From CAYJAD01 sp964371195 (lineage in GTDB: Bacteria > Desulfobacterota > Desulfovibrionia > Desulfovibrionales > Desulfovibrionaceae), in contig CAYJLD010000033.1 in NCBI GenBank assembly GCA_964371195.1, positions 1-25,792 on the forward strand: 25,792 bases of DNA. The letters are read 5' to 3'. Both the position numbers and the translations under genes were made by a program. Numbering within the stretch: position 1 is the stretch's first letter; every line of letters begins with the position of its first letter. The notes beneath the pieces were generated by a model, which saw only the letters and a program-made list of their open reading frames with translations, did no database searches and had not been told where the DNA came from. Below are positions 7,330-16,054 of this stretch, piece after piece.

Positions 7330-9123
7330 ATGTACTGGCCAGCCCTATCTCGTAATACTTGGGTAAACATATCTACCCTTGTAAGTATCATATTCACATT
7401 ATTGTTATTTGCATTGGTTTACTTTAATTTAGACCGTGGATTTAATTTTAGTGATGAAGGCATGTATCTTTACTCTATCGCTCATCCCAATTGGCCTTGG
7501 TCTTTGCTTTCTGACTTTGGGGCTTTTTTATACCCTATTTATACAGCTTTGGGTAAGGATTTGTATAGCTTTAGAGTCTGGACATTTATAGTTCTAATCA
7601 TTTCATCCAAGCTTCTGATTATTAGTTTTTTACTGCTTTGCAAGCGACATATGCACTTATCCTTTAAGCTTTGGTGTGCTATATCTTTTGCTTTATGGAG
7701 TTGCACTCTTGGTTATTATACCTACTGGCTACCCACAGCAAGTTATAATACTTTAGCCCTTGTGGGTATTTTTGGCATATTAACCATGCTTAATTTTTAC
7801 ACAATTTTATGCCGGCCCCATGCCGCAGGTCATATATTGCGTAAAGAAAAATTACACAATATTTTGGTTAGTTGCGTACTTACTTTACTGGCCTTATTTG
7901 GTGTCTTGGCCTTTATTGGTAAGACCACTACAGGTGCGGGCATGGGCATATTAGCAGCAATATGGATTTTCTTTGACACCGGCACAGTGCCAAGAAGAAA
8001 GAAAATACATCACATTATCCTAGCTGGTATAATATCGATAATGGTATTATTTATATATCTTTTTGGCATGTCAGACGGACTAGAAACCATTAAAAAGATT
8101 ATACTTTGTGCTGAACTTCTAGATAATAGTTACGGATTTGACAAAACCTTAGCCTTTTATGCCAAGTATCTTTTCCCCACATCCTATATATTAGTGCTAC
8201 TTACTTGGCCTTTATGGGGCGGGGCTTTGTGGGCCGTAAATATAGAAAAATACCCCTTAGCCGCAGGGCTTGCAACCCTTGCTGTTCTGGTTGCCCTGAT
8301 TACAGCATATATCTGGATTGGTAGCTATATTACAGCCTTAATGCTAGTGCCATTAACTGTAATGATGTTAGTGGGAGCATATCTATGGAAAAAATCATCT
8401 AAACATTTACTTTTTAGCCTGCGCTTATCCTTGGTATTTCTTTTTTCTGGGCTTATCTACCATGCTGGGACCAATACCCCTCTAGAGTATAAGATGTCAG
8501 AAGCCTTGGTTTTACCTGCACTTGGGCTTATTAGTTTTTGTGTAGGCATGCGCCCAAAACGATATAATGCTTTGCTTCCAGCATTAGCAATTATTTTATG
8601 TTTTTCATCGCTTGGATCTTTATTGTATTCTATTTTTGAGCCAACACGCCATAATGGCAAAGCCCTATGGGAACTTACAGAACCTGTTGTATTACAAGAA
8701 AATACTCGTCCAATATTCGTGCATGCTGAGCGCAAGCTCTTTATGCAATGGCTACAAGACACAGCCTATGCCAATAGTTGGGAAGCTGGCACGCCACTCA
8801 TCAACACTTCGTATTATAGCTCTGGAAGTTTATTTTTATTAGATGGTTATAAAATGGAAGGTGCATGGCAAATTCAAGAGCGCTACACACCAAAAGAAAA
8901 TTATCCCATCATTTTTTCATTGGCACCTAGAGACTTGTTAGAAAAGGCGTGGATTATTAAGCCACACAAGCATAAGCCACGCTATATGAATCCAGAAGTA
9001 CTTAAAGAATTGGGCTTGCCCTTTCCAGAAGGTTATGAAATGATTGGTATATCACCACCAGAAAGTTTAGAAGGTGTATGGCCAGCTGAACAATATGAAA
9101 TTTGGAAACCTAAACAACAGTAA
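7330..9123 (+). CDS. polytopic membrane protein, probable GT-C glycosyltransferase
   Basis: The 597 residues carry about 11-12 hydrophobic segments, followed by a soluble C-terminal domain of roughly 140 residues that is probably periplasmic. After helix 1 comes NFSDEGMYLY, with D42-E43 in the position of the acidic pair that binds metal and the lipid-phosphate sugar donor in GT-C enzymes. The first large loop also has NWPWSLLSDFGAFLYPIY, where the family often has a short loop before helix 2. The acceptor and sugar are unknown. The ATG at 7330 has AGGA 5 bases upstream. It sits between the degenerate GT-C-like gene and a GtrB-like gene, so the likely role is transfer of a sugar from a polyprenyl carrier on the outer face of the membrane. 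Confidence 0.7.
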   Translation: MYWPALSRNTWVNISTLVSIIFTLLLFALVYFNLDRGFNFSDEGMYLYSIAHPNWPWSLLSDFGAFLYPIYTALGKDLYSFRVWTFIVLIISSKLLIISFLLLCKRHMHLSFKLWCAISFALWSCTLGYYTYWLPTASYNTLALVGIFGILTMLNFYTILCRPHAAGHILRKEKLHNILVSCVLTLLALFGVLAFIGKTTTGAGMGILAAIWIFFDTGTVPRRKKIHHIILAGIISIMVLFIYLFGMSDGLETIKKIILCAELLDNSYGFDKTLAFYAKYLFPTSYILVLLTWPLWGGALWAVNIEKYPLAAGLATLAVLVALITAYIWIGSYITALMLVPLTVMMLVGAYLWKKSSKHLLFSLRLSLVFLFSGLIYHAGTNTPLEYKMSEALVLPALGLISFCVGMRPKRYNALLPALAIILCFSSLGSLLYSIFEPTRHNGKALWELTEPVVLQENTRPIFVHAERKLFMQWLQDTAYANSWEAGTPLINTSYYSSGSLFLLDGYKMEGAWQIQERYTPKENYPIIFSLAPRDLLEKAWIIKPHKHKPRYMNPEVLKELGLPFPEGYEMIGISPPESLEGVWPAEQYEIWKPKQQ

Positions 9124-9146
9124 TTCCATATAAAACAGGAGTGTGT

Positions 9147-10109
9147 ATGAGTAAGGCAAGTATTATTATTCCAGTATATAATGAAGAAGACAATGTAGAC
9201 ATACTAATTGATGATATAACTAAGGCTTTGGAAGGGAAAATTGACTACGAAGTTATTTGTGTCGATGACGGTAGTACCGATAAGTCTTTTGAAAAGCTTG
9301 AAGCAAAAGCTAAAGATAACTTTCGCTTAAAGGTAATTGCCCTAGCTAGAAATACCGGACAAACAGCTGCTACACAAACTGGAGTTGATCACGCCACAGG
9401 CGACATATTAGTCTTTATGGATGCAGATTTACAAAATGATCCGGCAGACATACCACTATTACTTGAAAAACTTGAACAAGGCTATGATGTAGTATCTGGT
9501 TGGCGCAAAAATAGACAGGATAATACGGTTAAGCGTGTATTACCAAGTCGTATTGCCAACTGGATTATATCTAAAGTTTCATCGGTTTCGCTACATGATT
9601 TTGGCTGCACGCTTAAGGCTTACAAGCGTGATGTCCTTAAGGGTGTGCGCCTTTATGGAGAAATGCATCGTTTCATACCAATCTATGCAGCATGGTATGG
9701 AGCCAAGGTAGCTGAAGTACAAGTAAACCATCGCTCCAGAAAGTTTGGTGAGTCTAAATATGGCCTTGAGCGCGTATTTAAGGTTATGCTTGATATTTTA
9801 GTCATCAAGTTTTTAGATCGCTATTTAACCAAACCCATATATGTTTTTGGCGGTTTTGGTATATTTTCCTTCTTTTTATCAGTATTAGCTGCCTTGTGGG
9901 CCATTATACTTAAATTTTGTGGTGTCAGTTTTGTACAAACTCCACTCCCCCTTGTCTTTAGCATGACATTCTTAATTGGTGTGGTTTGCATTCTTATGGG
10001 TTTACTTGCTGAAGTTATTTCAAGAACTTACTTTGAATCACAAGGTAAATACTCCTATGTGGTTAAGCAAACGGTTAATATTGAAAATAAAACTAATGAT
10101 CATACTTAA
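9147..10109 (+). CDS. family 2 glycosyltransferase, DPM1/GtrB/ArnC type
   Basis: This enzyme type transfers a sugar from a nucleotide-sugar to undecaprenyl phosphate on the cytoplasmic face of the membrane. The 320-residue protein has the GT-A motifs IIIPVYNEEDN (6-16), CVDDGSTD (38-45) and the metal-binding DAD in MDADLQNDP (91-99), and then GWRKNRQD. Two C-terminal transmembrane helices (YVFGGFGIFSFFLSVLAALW and LVFSMTFLIGVVCILMGLLA) match GtrB/ArnC-type proteins. The ATG at 9147 has AGGAG 5-6 bases upstream. The downstream GtrA-like gene strengthens a Gtr-type carrier-lipid assignment. The sugar cannot be read from sequence. Confidence 0.88.
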   Translation: MSKASIIIPVYNEEDNVDILIDDITKALEGKIDYEVICVDDGSTDKSFEKLEAKAKDNFRLKVIALARNTGQTAATQTGVDHATGDILVFMDADLQNDPADIPLLLEKLEQGYDVVSGWRKNRQDNTVKRVLPSRIANWIISKVSSVSLHDFGCTLKAYKRDVLKGVRLYGEMHRFIPIYAAWYGAKVAEVQVNHRSRKFGESKYGLERVFKVMLDILVIKFLDRYLTKPIYVFGGFGIFSFFLSVLAALWAIILKFCGVSFVQTPLPLVFSMTFLIGVVCILMGLLAEVISRTYFESQGKYSYVVKQTVNIENKTNDHT

Positions 10110-10129
10110 GTCTTATTTAGGAATAATAC

Positions 10130-11998
10130 ATGTGCGGAATTGCAGGTTTTTTTGGTGTAAATGACCCAAGCAGTCTTGGCTATATGGTTGATTCGCTTCA
10201 CCATAGAGGTCCAGATGGTAATGGGCGATTCATATCTACTGCCAATTATGATGGTAAGCATGCCCACCTTGGGCATGCCCGATTAGCCATTGTGGATGTT
10301 GCCGGAGGGCATCAACCACTAATAGATGAAGCAAGCAATACTGTTATCATATATAATGGTGAAATATATAATCATTTAGAAATTCGAAAGCAATTAATTG
10401 CTCTTGGTCATAGCTTTAAGACTAGTCACTCTGATACTGAAACAGCTCTAAGGGCCTTTATTGAGTGGGGTACTGATTGTTTTGCCAAGTTTAATGGTAT
10501 GTTTGCCCTAGCCATATACGATGCCAAAACGCATAGTATTTATCTTGCACGCGATAGATTTGGCGAAAAGCCCTTATTCTATTTTCAAAATAAGCATGGT
10601 TTTGCCTTTGCTAGCGAATTACAAGCTTTATTTAAATGGAAATGCTTTGACGCAACATACAATATGGCAAATATCCAACGCTTTTTTGCTTGGGGTTATA
10701 TGCCAGCTGAACGCACAATCTATAATAATTGTCACTGCTTAGAATCTGGATCTTGGTTGCGTTTAGACTTAACTAACTCTCAAATAACAAAACAAAATTA
10801 TTGGTCATTTACCATTAATACTGACCACTCTCTAACCCTTGATAAAGAAGGCGAACTCATTGAGGAACTTCGCTCTCTTCTAGTTGACGCTGTTAAAAGT
10901 AGACTGTTAAGTGATGTACCTCTCGGACTATTTTTATCTGGGGGCATCGACTCAGGAACTATTTTGGCAGCAGCAAGTCAGCTATTACCCCCTGAACAAG
11001 TAAAAGCCTTTACTATTGGTTTTCACGAACCAAGCTTTGATGAATCTGAAAAAGCTACCATAATGGCTAATGCCTTTGGGGTTAGCCATAAATTAGAGAT
11101 GCTTACTCTTGACAGTATGCGCCAAAATATTATGACTATTTTGCAGCGCATGAGTGAACCACTAGGTGATGCTTCACTTATTCCAACTTACTCTCTATGT
11201 GCCTTTGCACGCAAACATGTAACTGTTGCTTTGTCTGGCGACGGTGGAGATGAGTTATTTGCAGGATACGACCCTTTTTTAGCTCTTAAGCCAGCGTCCA
11301 TATATGATAAATTTATGCCTGCACCAGCCCATGCGCTACTCTTAAAAATGGTCAATAAACTACCCAATTCAGACAAAAATATGAGTCTTGATTTTAAGCT
11401 AAAGCGTAGTTTGAAGGGTATGAGTTATGCGGCATCACATCGAGTGCCCATATGGATGAGCCCTCTATCTCCCACAGATATTCAAGACGCTTTCCTAAAT
11501 CCTTTAAGTGCAGAAGATCTTTACGAAGACGCTATAAACCTTTGGGATAAAAATTCACATTTAGATATTACTGATCAAGCCTTGTTATTTTTTACTAAAT
11601 TTTATCTAAGTAATGATATATTAGTTAAAGTGGATCGTGCGGCCATGATGGTTTCTCTAGAAAGTAGAGCTGTATTTCTTGATAATAACTTGGTGGATTT
11701 TTGCTCAAAATTGCCACATCATTTCAAATTACGCGGTACTACAAGAAAATATTTGCTAAAAAAGGCTTTGCAAGGTTGGTTGCCTGAAAAGATTTTGAAT
11801 ATGCCCAAAAAAGGCTTTGGCATACCCCTAAATGGTTGGTTGCGTGAATTAAATCATCCCATAAAATCCCCACCCACCATGCAAGATAGTTGCTTACAAA
11901 AAATGCAAGCTGAGCATAATGCCCGAAGTGGTGACCATAGGCTTTTACTATGGGCAGCTCTTGCCTTTGAAGGTATGCAAAAGGCAGAAAATGTCTAA
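10130..11998 (+). CDS. asnB: asparagine synthase (glutamine-hydrolysing), AsnB-type amidotransferase
   Basis: This is a 622-residue two-domain enzyme. The N-terminal Ntn glutaminase domain starts at the catalytic Cys2 (MCGIAGFFG) and carries HHRGPDG (24-30), YNGEIYNH (75-82) and SDTE (101-104). The synthetase domain has the ATP pyrophosphatase loop SGGIDS (270-275) and SGDGGDELFAGYD. Both active sites look intact. AsnB makes asparagine from aspartate, but paralogues inside polysaccharide clusters are thought to amidate sugar carboxylates or other substrates. The location between a GtrB-like and a GtrA-like gene makes that alternative plausible. The ATG follows AGGA. The stop overlaps the gtrA-like start by 8 bases. 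Confidence 0.9.
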   Translation: MCGIAGFFGVNDPSSLGYMVDSLHHRGPDGNGRFISTANYDGKHAHLGHARLAIVDVAGGHQPLIDEASNTVIIYNGEIYNHLEIRKQLIALGHSFKTSHSDTETALRAFIEWGTDCFAKFNGMFALAIYDAKTHSIYLARDRFGEKPLFYFQNKHGFAFASELQALFKWKCFDATYNMANIQRFFAWGYMPAERTIYNNCHCLESGSWLRLDLTNSQITKQNYWSFTINTDHSLTLDKEGELIEELRSLLVDAVKSRLLSDVPLGLFLSGGIDSGTILAAASQLLPPEQVKAFTIGFHEPSFDESEKATIMANAFGVSHKLEMLTLDSMRQNIMTILQRMSEPLGDASLIPTYSLCAFARKHVTVALSGDGGDELFAGYDPFLALKPASIYDKFMPAPAHALLLKMVNKLPNSDKNMSLDFKLKRSLKGMSYAASHRVPIWMSPLSPTDIQDAFLNPLSAEDLYEDAINLWDKNSHLDITDQALLFFTKFYLSNDILVKVDRAAMMVSLESRAVFLDNNLVDFCSKLPHHFKLRGTTRKYLLKKALQGWLPEKILNMPKKGFGIPLNGWLRELNHPIKSPPTMQDSCLQKMQAEHNARSGDHRLLLWAALAFEGMQKAENV

Positions 11999-12443
11999 AC
12001 ATTTCGCCTCAGATGGTTCTAGCTCATGGCAAGAAAAAATTATCTTGTTAGTACGCTCACGTATTGGTGAATGGGCTCGCTTTTTGCTAATTGGAGGTTG
12101 GTCCACCATACTTGATTGTGCAGTCTTAGCCATGCTTACTACTTGGGCAAATTGGAGCCCCACACCAGCCTATATAGCCGGCTTTACCACATCAATTGTA
12201 ACACGCTATTTTATTGATCGCTTTTACACCTTTAGGCATGCAAAAATGTTTGCCAAAGTAGTTTGGCGTGAGTTTTTTCAATACATTTTTTCCTGTTGCT
12301 TTGCCATGGCCATAGGTACAGTCATCTTCTATGCATGTATTTATCTCGGATTCTCTGTGGCCATTTCTAAAATTATTAGCATTCCACCTGTAACCATTGC
12401 CGGATATTTGCTCTTTAGATTTGTGGTTTTTAAGGCTAAATAA
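11991..12443 (+). CDS. GtrA-family membrane protein (candidate polyprenyl-phosphate-sugar flippase)
   Basis: The 150-residue protein has four hydrophobic segments: FLLIGGWSTILDCAVLAML, TPAYIAGFTTSIVTRYF, FQYIFSCCFAMAIGTVIFY and ISIPPVTIAGYLLFRFVVF. The pattern FLLIGG, then an aromatic/basic stretch (YFIDRFYTFRH) after helix 2, is typical of GtrA/PF04138 proteins, which are proposed to flip undecaprenyl-phosphate-sugars. The ATG at 11991 starts within the asnB stop region (ATGTCTAA, 8-base overlap) and implies coupled translation. Longer in-frame extension into asnB is not needed. With the GtrB-like gene it forms the usual GtrA/GtrB pair, here split by asnB. Confidence 0.85.
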   Translation: MSKHFASDGSSSWQEKIILLVRSRIGEWARFLLIGGWSTILDCAVLAMLTTWANWSPTPAYIAGFTTSIVTRYFIDRFYTFRHAKMFAKVVWREFFQYIFSCCFAMAIGTVIFYACIYLGFSVAISKIISIPPVTIAGYLLFRFVVFKAK

Positions 12444-12454
12444 GCATTGTTTGT

Positions 12455-12483
12455 TTGCATTTTCTTGCTTTTTAGCATATGAT
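12455..12483 (+). promoter_or_regulatory. promoter of the Tim44-like gene
   Basis: TTGCAT (12455-12460) and TATGAT (12478-12483) are separated by 17 bases, with 4/6 and 5/6 matches to consensus. They lie about 48 bases upstream of the ATG at 12531. The spacing supports separate transcription from the glycan-modification genes, although no terminator precedes it. Confidence 0.5.
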
Positions 12484-12530
12484 GTTTATATATTAAGAGA
12501 AGATACTTTAAGGTTAATCTAGGAGAAGAT

Positions 12531-13433
12531 ATGACATTTAAATCTTTGTTTACTATCGTTTTTTTTGTAGGTTCTTTGCTAGTTATTTCTGCGCTTGATG
12601 CCGATGCCGCTCGCCGATTTGGTGGTGGTAAATCATTTGGTAGCAAACCTAGCATGCAACGCTCAACAACTGCCCCTAAACAACAAAACCCAGCTGTAAC
12701 TCAAGGAGCTCCAAGTGCCGCAGCTCAAGCTACTAAACCTGGCTTGCTTGGCGGTATGGGTGGTATGTTTGGTGGGCTACTTGCTGGTACATTGCTTGGT
12801 TCATTACTTTTTGGCGGACCATTTAGCGGTGGCGGGATCATGGATTTATTGCTTATTGCCATCGTATTATATTTTGGTTTTAAGTTATTTGCACGTATGC
12901 GAGGAGGTCAAAGAGTTGCCCAAAGCCCGGCTGGTGCTGGGGCAAGTGCGCAAACTCAAGGCCCCATGCAATATCAAGCCCAAGGGGATGAGCAAAATAA
13001 CCATGCTTGGGGTAATCTTAAACAAGGTGAAGCTGCTTTTAGTAAACCTGCTGGGCCTCCTGTACCAGAAGGATTTGATATTGAAGAATTCATACAAGGT
13101 GCTAAACTAGCCTTTAACCGCTTGCAAGACTCCTGGGATAAACGTGATTTGGATGACATTGCCCTCTTTACAAGTGAAGCTGTGCAAAGTGAAGTAAAAA
13201 AACAGTTAGAAGAAGATTCTGAACAAAGCAAGACTGAAATACTACTTATTGAAGCACAACTACTTAGTGTTAAAGAAGAAAATGACGAACAAAGAGCTAC
13301 AGTATACTTTGATGTGCTCATGCGTGAAAGTTCAAGCCCAGATACCATGCAAGTGCGCGAAGTTTGGCATTTTGTACGTGCCATTAGTGGTGGAAGCTGG
13401 AAACTTGATGGAATTCAACAAGTAGAAGCTTAG
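12531..13433 (+). CDS. Tim44-like domain membrane protein
   Basis: The 300-residue protein starts with a signal-like helix (SLFTIVFFVGSLLVISAL) ending in DADAARRFGGGKSFGSKPS, the Arg/Gly-rich start common in bacterial Tim44-like proteins. A Gly-rich hydrophobic segment follows (GGMFGGLLAGTLLGSLLFGG, then a helix MDLLLIAIVLYFGFKLFARM). Residues about 185-300 form the Tim44-like fold, ending in VREVWHFVRAISGGSWKLDGIQQVEA. Bacterial members are membrane-associated; one proposed role is in outer-membrane or flagellar-pole biogenesis, and none is firmly established. The ATG has AGGAGA 4-5 bases upstream. A promoter lies ahead of it and a long hairpin lies after it, so it is probably monocistronic. 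Confidence 0.88.
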   Translation: MTFKSLFTIVFFVGSLLVISALDADAARRFGGGKSFGSKPSMQRSTTAPKQQNPAVTQGAPSAAAQATKPGLLGGMGGMFGGLLAGTLLGSLLFGGPFSGGGIMDLLLIAIVLYFGFKLFARMRGGQRVAQSPAGAGASAQTQGPMQYQAQGDEQNNHAWGNLKQGEAAFSKPAGPPVPEGFDIEEFIQGAKLAFNRLQDSWDKRDLDDIALFTSEAVQSEVKKQLEEDSEQSKTEILLIEAQLLSVKEENDEQRATVYFDVLMRESSSPDTMQVREVWHFVRAISGGSWKLDGIQQVEA

Positions 13434-13512
13434 TTTTCATCAATCATAAACTTGAATTTTTAGAATGCTTTTTAAGATTTAGCTTATAAATTTTGCATTA
13501 TTTCTTTTTAGC

Positions 13513-13555
13513 AAAGGGCTAATACTTTTTTGTTTCAAATAAGTATTAGCCCTTT
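13513..13555 (+). terminator. 15-bp perfect hairpin after the Tim44-like gene (putative terminator or stability hairpin)
   Basis: The arms AAAGGGCTAATACTT (13513-13527) and AAGTATTAGCCCTTT (13541-13555) are perfectly complementary, with a 13-base loop. The position, about 80 bases after the stop and before the next gene, suits a terminator. The only U-run on the plus strand (CCCUUU) is inside the stem and the following bases are AAAAATATG, so the usual U-tail is missing. Confidence 0.5.
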
Positions 13556-13648
13556 AAAAATATGTATCCTGTTATGGGGTTACAACTACTTAGCAACTAA
13601 CATTTCATTATATTGTACTATTTTAAAACTGATTAAAAGGTAAGTAAT

Positions 13649-14371
13649 ATGGATCAAAACATGCAGGCTTATTATGACTATACTGTATCACCTCTAGGAA
13701 GAGTGTTTTACAATACAGTATGGAGACAGCTTGAACATATTAAAGATAAAAAAATATTAGACTTTGGTAGTGGTTTTGGTTTTACATCCACTTTTTTAGC
13801 AAAGCATAATGATGTCACTGCTATAGAACTAGATCAAACAATGCTTGATGCTGTCAAAAAACCTGAAGCTTTTAAGCAAATTCATGGTGATTTAAGCATA
13901 GTTAAAGCCATGCCAAAAGCAAGTTTTGACTTAATAATTTGCCACTTAGTCTTTGAATTTGTAGAGAATCCACAAGAAATTTTACAAGAGCTTATGCGCG
14001 TATTAAAACATGATGGTTTGCTCTCCATAGTACGCCACAATAGAGCTGGGCGCATTATTCAAGCTGTAGTTCAAGATTGTGATTTAGCCGAGGCCCATAA
14101 ATTACTTGATGGAGCATATGCCTACTCCAGTGCTTTTGGGAACATTAAGTATTATGAAGATAAAGACTTGTTAAATTGGTCGCAGCAAAACCTTACTGTG
14201 GAGTCTTTTTATGGGGTACGCGCTTTGGCTAGCTTACATAGTTCTGCCATGCAAAGCCAAGAAAACTGGAGTGAAAACATGCTGGCCCTTGAGTGGGAAT
14301 TGCTTAAAAATCCACATTTTATAGATATTGCATATTTTAAGCATTTATTTTTAAGGAAAGTTTCCATTTAA
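13649..14371 (+). CDS. class I SAM-dependent methyltransferase, CmoM/SmtA-like
   Basis: This is a 240-residue Rossmann methyltransferase. Motif I is ILDFGSGFGFTSTFLA (about 37-52), the acidic residue after strand 2 is in VTAIELDQTMLDA, motif II is FDLIICHLVFEFVENP and a later motif is LMRVLKHDGLLSIVRHNRAGR. The overall order and the long helical C-terminus resemble CmoM/SmtA (tRNA uridine-5-oxyacetate methyl ester formation) and related proteins, but no cmoA or cmoB is nearby, so the substrate is open. The ATG follows AAAAGG. It stands alone between a hairpin upstream and a terminator downstream. Confidence 0.8.
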   Translation: MDQNMQAYYDYTVSPLGRVFYNTVWRQLEHIKDKKILDFGSGFGFTSTFLAKHNDVTAIELDQTMLDAVKKPEAFKQIHGDLSIVKAMPKASFDLIICHLVFEFVENPQEILQELMRVLKHDGLLSIVRHNRAGRIIQAVVQDCDLAEAHKLLDGAYAYSSAFGNIKYYEDKDLLNWSQQNLTVESFYGVRALASLHSSAMQSQENWSENMLALEWELLKNPHFIDIAYFKHLFLRKVSI

Positions 14372-14379
14372 TAAATGAT

Positions 14380-14412
14380 ACAAGGGTGCAAGATTAATTC
14401 TTACACCCTTGT
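14380..14412 (+). terminator. rho-independent terminator between convergent genes
   Basis: The arms ACAAGGGTGCAAG (14380-14392) and CTTACACCCTTGT (14400-14412) pair over 13 positions with one mismatch around a 7-base loop. TCTTAGTTT follows on the plus strand and ATCATTTATT on the minus strand. It ends the methyltransferase transcript and may also stop the opposing operon. Confidence 0.75.
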
Positions 14413-14451
14413 TCTTAGTTTAATCAAAACTTATATCACTATTCTAATTCA

Positions 14452-15282
14452 TTATGCCAACTTCATATTTTTAAAGTCTTGCATTTGTTGGGTAATGGCA
14501 CGCTCAACTGGCAAGCGTTCGCAGCTAGATGCACCATAGAAACCATGAATGCCAGGCATTTGCTTTAATGCTTCAGCCACATTGGCTGGTTCATCAAATG
14601 GTCCACCGTGGCATAGAATAATGATGTCCTTACGTACAGAACGTCCAGCTTCTGCTAAAGCCATAACCTTATCAATGGCTTCAGCTAGGCCAAGCGCCTT
14701 ACCTGCACCAATGGAACCACCTGTAGTTAGGCCCATATGTGGTACTAAAATATCAGCACCAGCCTTAGCCATGGCAATGGCTTCATCTTCATTAAATACA
14801 TATGGTGTTGTTAGCAAATCAAGTCTATTGGCTTCGGCAACTAGCTCAACTTCTTTATCATAGCCAAGGCCTGTTGCCTCGCAATTTTCGCGCATGGTTC
14901 CATCAAAAAGACCAATGGTTGGAAAGTTTTGTATGCCAGAAAAACCTATGGCCTTAACATCTTTTAAGAACAATGGAATAGAGCGAAAAGGATCTGTGCC
15001 ATTTACACCAGCCAAAACTGGAGTATGCTGCACTACAGGCAAAATTTCTCTTGCCATATCCATAACAATTTGGTTGGCATCGCCATACGCAAAAAGACCT
15101 GTAATAGCAACACGGCCAGCCATGCGATAACGGCCAGAATTATAAATGATAATTAAGTCACTGCCACCTTTCTCTTCAAACTTTGCCGAAATGCCAGTAC
15201 CAGCACCACTACCAATAATTGGTATTTTAGCTGCCACTTGTTTATTTAATTTTTCTAAAATTTTTCCTCTAGGGATGGCCAT
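14452..15282 (-). CDS. TIM-barrel protein, 'phosphoenolpyruvate hydrolase-like' family (Tm-1 C-terminal half)
   Basis: The 276-residue TIM barrel is close to full length for the PF09370-type family. Recognisable segments are MAIPRGKILEKLNKQVAAKIPIIGSGAGTGISAKFEEKGG, DLIIIYNSGRYRMAGR, PVLAGVNGTDPFRS, GFSGIQNFPTIGLFDGTMRENCEATGLGYDKEV, DILVPHMGLTTGGSIGA and HGGPFDEPANVAEAL. The biochemical reaction of the family is not firmly known; the name comes from weak resemblance to PEP mutase/hydrolase enzymes. In plants and fungi this barrel is fused behind a UPF0261 domain (as in tomato Tm-1). Here the UPF0261 gene begins the same operon. AGGAGA lies 7 bases before the ATG. It is the last gene of the operon. 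Confidence 0.88.
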   Translation of the reverse strand: MAIPRGKILEKLNKQVAAKIPIIGSGAGTGISAKFEEKGGSDLIIIYNSGRYRMAGRVAITGLFAYGDANQIVMDMAREILPVVQHTPVLAGVNGTDPFRSIPLFLKDVKAIGFSGIQNFPTIGLFDGTMRENCEATGLGYDKEVELVAEANRLDLLTTPYVFNEDEAIAMAKAGADILVPHMGLTTGGSIGAGKALGLAEAIDKVMALAEAGRSVRKDIIILCHGGPFDEPANVAEALKQMPGIHGFYGASSCERLPVERAITQQMQDFKNMKLA

Positions 15283-15337
15283 ACTATTCTCCTTTCATCA
15301 AATAATTCACAGGTAAAAAGGTAATATAAAGCTTGTC

Positions 15338-16036
15338 TTAGTGTATTCCTAATAGCTTAGTTCGCGTGTCATCATCTTGCTTAAAAGCCTCAGCCTCACC
15401 AGCATAAACAGTCTCACCACTAACCAAAATAGTAACCCACTCAGCCAAAGCATCAGCAACACGTATATTTTGTTCAACTAACAATATATGCATGCCGCTT
15501 TTCGCCAAATCCTTACAAACATCAATAATACGCTCCACTGCCACTGGCGACAAACCTTCGGTGGGCTCATCTAAAAGTAACAAGCGTGGATTAAGTACAA
15601 GTGCCCTACCAATGGCAAGCATTTGTTGCTCACCACCAGATAGCAATGTGCCAGAAATATTTTTCCGCCTCGCCACTTCCGGAAACATGTCGTACACGCG
15701 CTCAATAGTCCAAGCATTAGGTATGTTTTTTTCGCGCAAAGTTAGGCTTAAGTGTTCATGGACAGATAATGATGGAAAAAGTCTTCGCCCTTGTGGTACA
15801 TAGCCAATGCCAAGCTTAGCAATGTCATGAGGTTTTTTTCCAGAAATTTCTTGATTATCGTATAAAATACTGCCCTTTGATGGAGGCGTTAAGCCCATAA
15901 TAGCACGCATAAGGGTTGTTTTGCCCATACCGTTACGCCCAAGCACAGCTGTACAATTATGTTTCATTTCCAGCTGGCAATTATGTAAAACATGACTTGT
16001 GCCGTAAAATACATCTAAATCTTTTACTTGGAGCAT
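15338..16036 (-). CDS. livF: branched-chain amino acid-type ABC transporter ATP-binding protein LivF
   Basis: This is a 232-residue ABC ATPase with Walker A GRNGMGKT (33-40), signature LSGGEQQ (132-138), Walker B LLLLDEP (153-159) and H-loop region HILLVEQNIRVAD. The motif GYVPQGRRLFPSLSVHEHL is characteristic of LivF. It pairs with LivG to energise import through LivHM on the inner face of the cytoplasmic membrane. It starts 18 bases after livG. The substrate of the system is set by LivK and is not known. Confidence 0.93.
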   Translation of the reverse strand: MLQVKDLDVFYGTSHVLHNCQLEMKHNCTAVLGRNGMGKTTLMRAIMGLTPPSKGSILYDNQEISGKKPHDIAKLGIGYVPQGRRLFPSLSVHEHLSLTLREKNIPNAWTIERVYDMFPEVARRKNISGTLLSGGEQQMLAIGRALVLNPRLLLLDEPTEGLSPVAVERIIDVCKDLAKSGMHILLVEQNIRVADALAEWVTILVSGETVYAGEAEAFKQDDDTRTKLLGIH

Positions 16037-16054
16037 AGTTTATCCTGTAAATAT

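Noticed and set aside
12715..13110. 131-codon open frame overlapping the Tim44-like gene in another plus frame
   Set aside because: It is a shadow of the Gly/Ala-rich coding sequence; the Tim44-like frame has the ribosome binding site and domain signature.
12974..13384. 136-codon minus-strand frame inside the Tim44-like gene
   Set aside because: The Ser/Cys-rich translation is typical of an antisense shadow of coding DNA and has no start signal.
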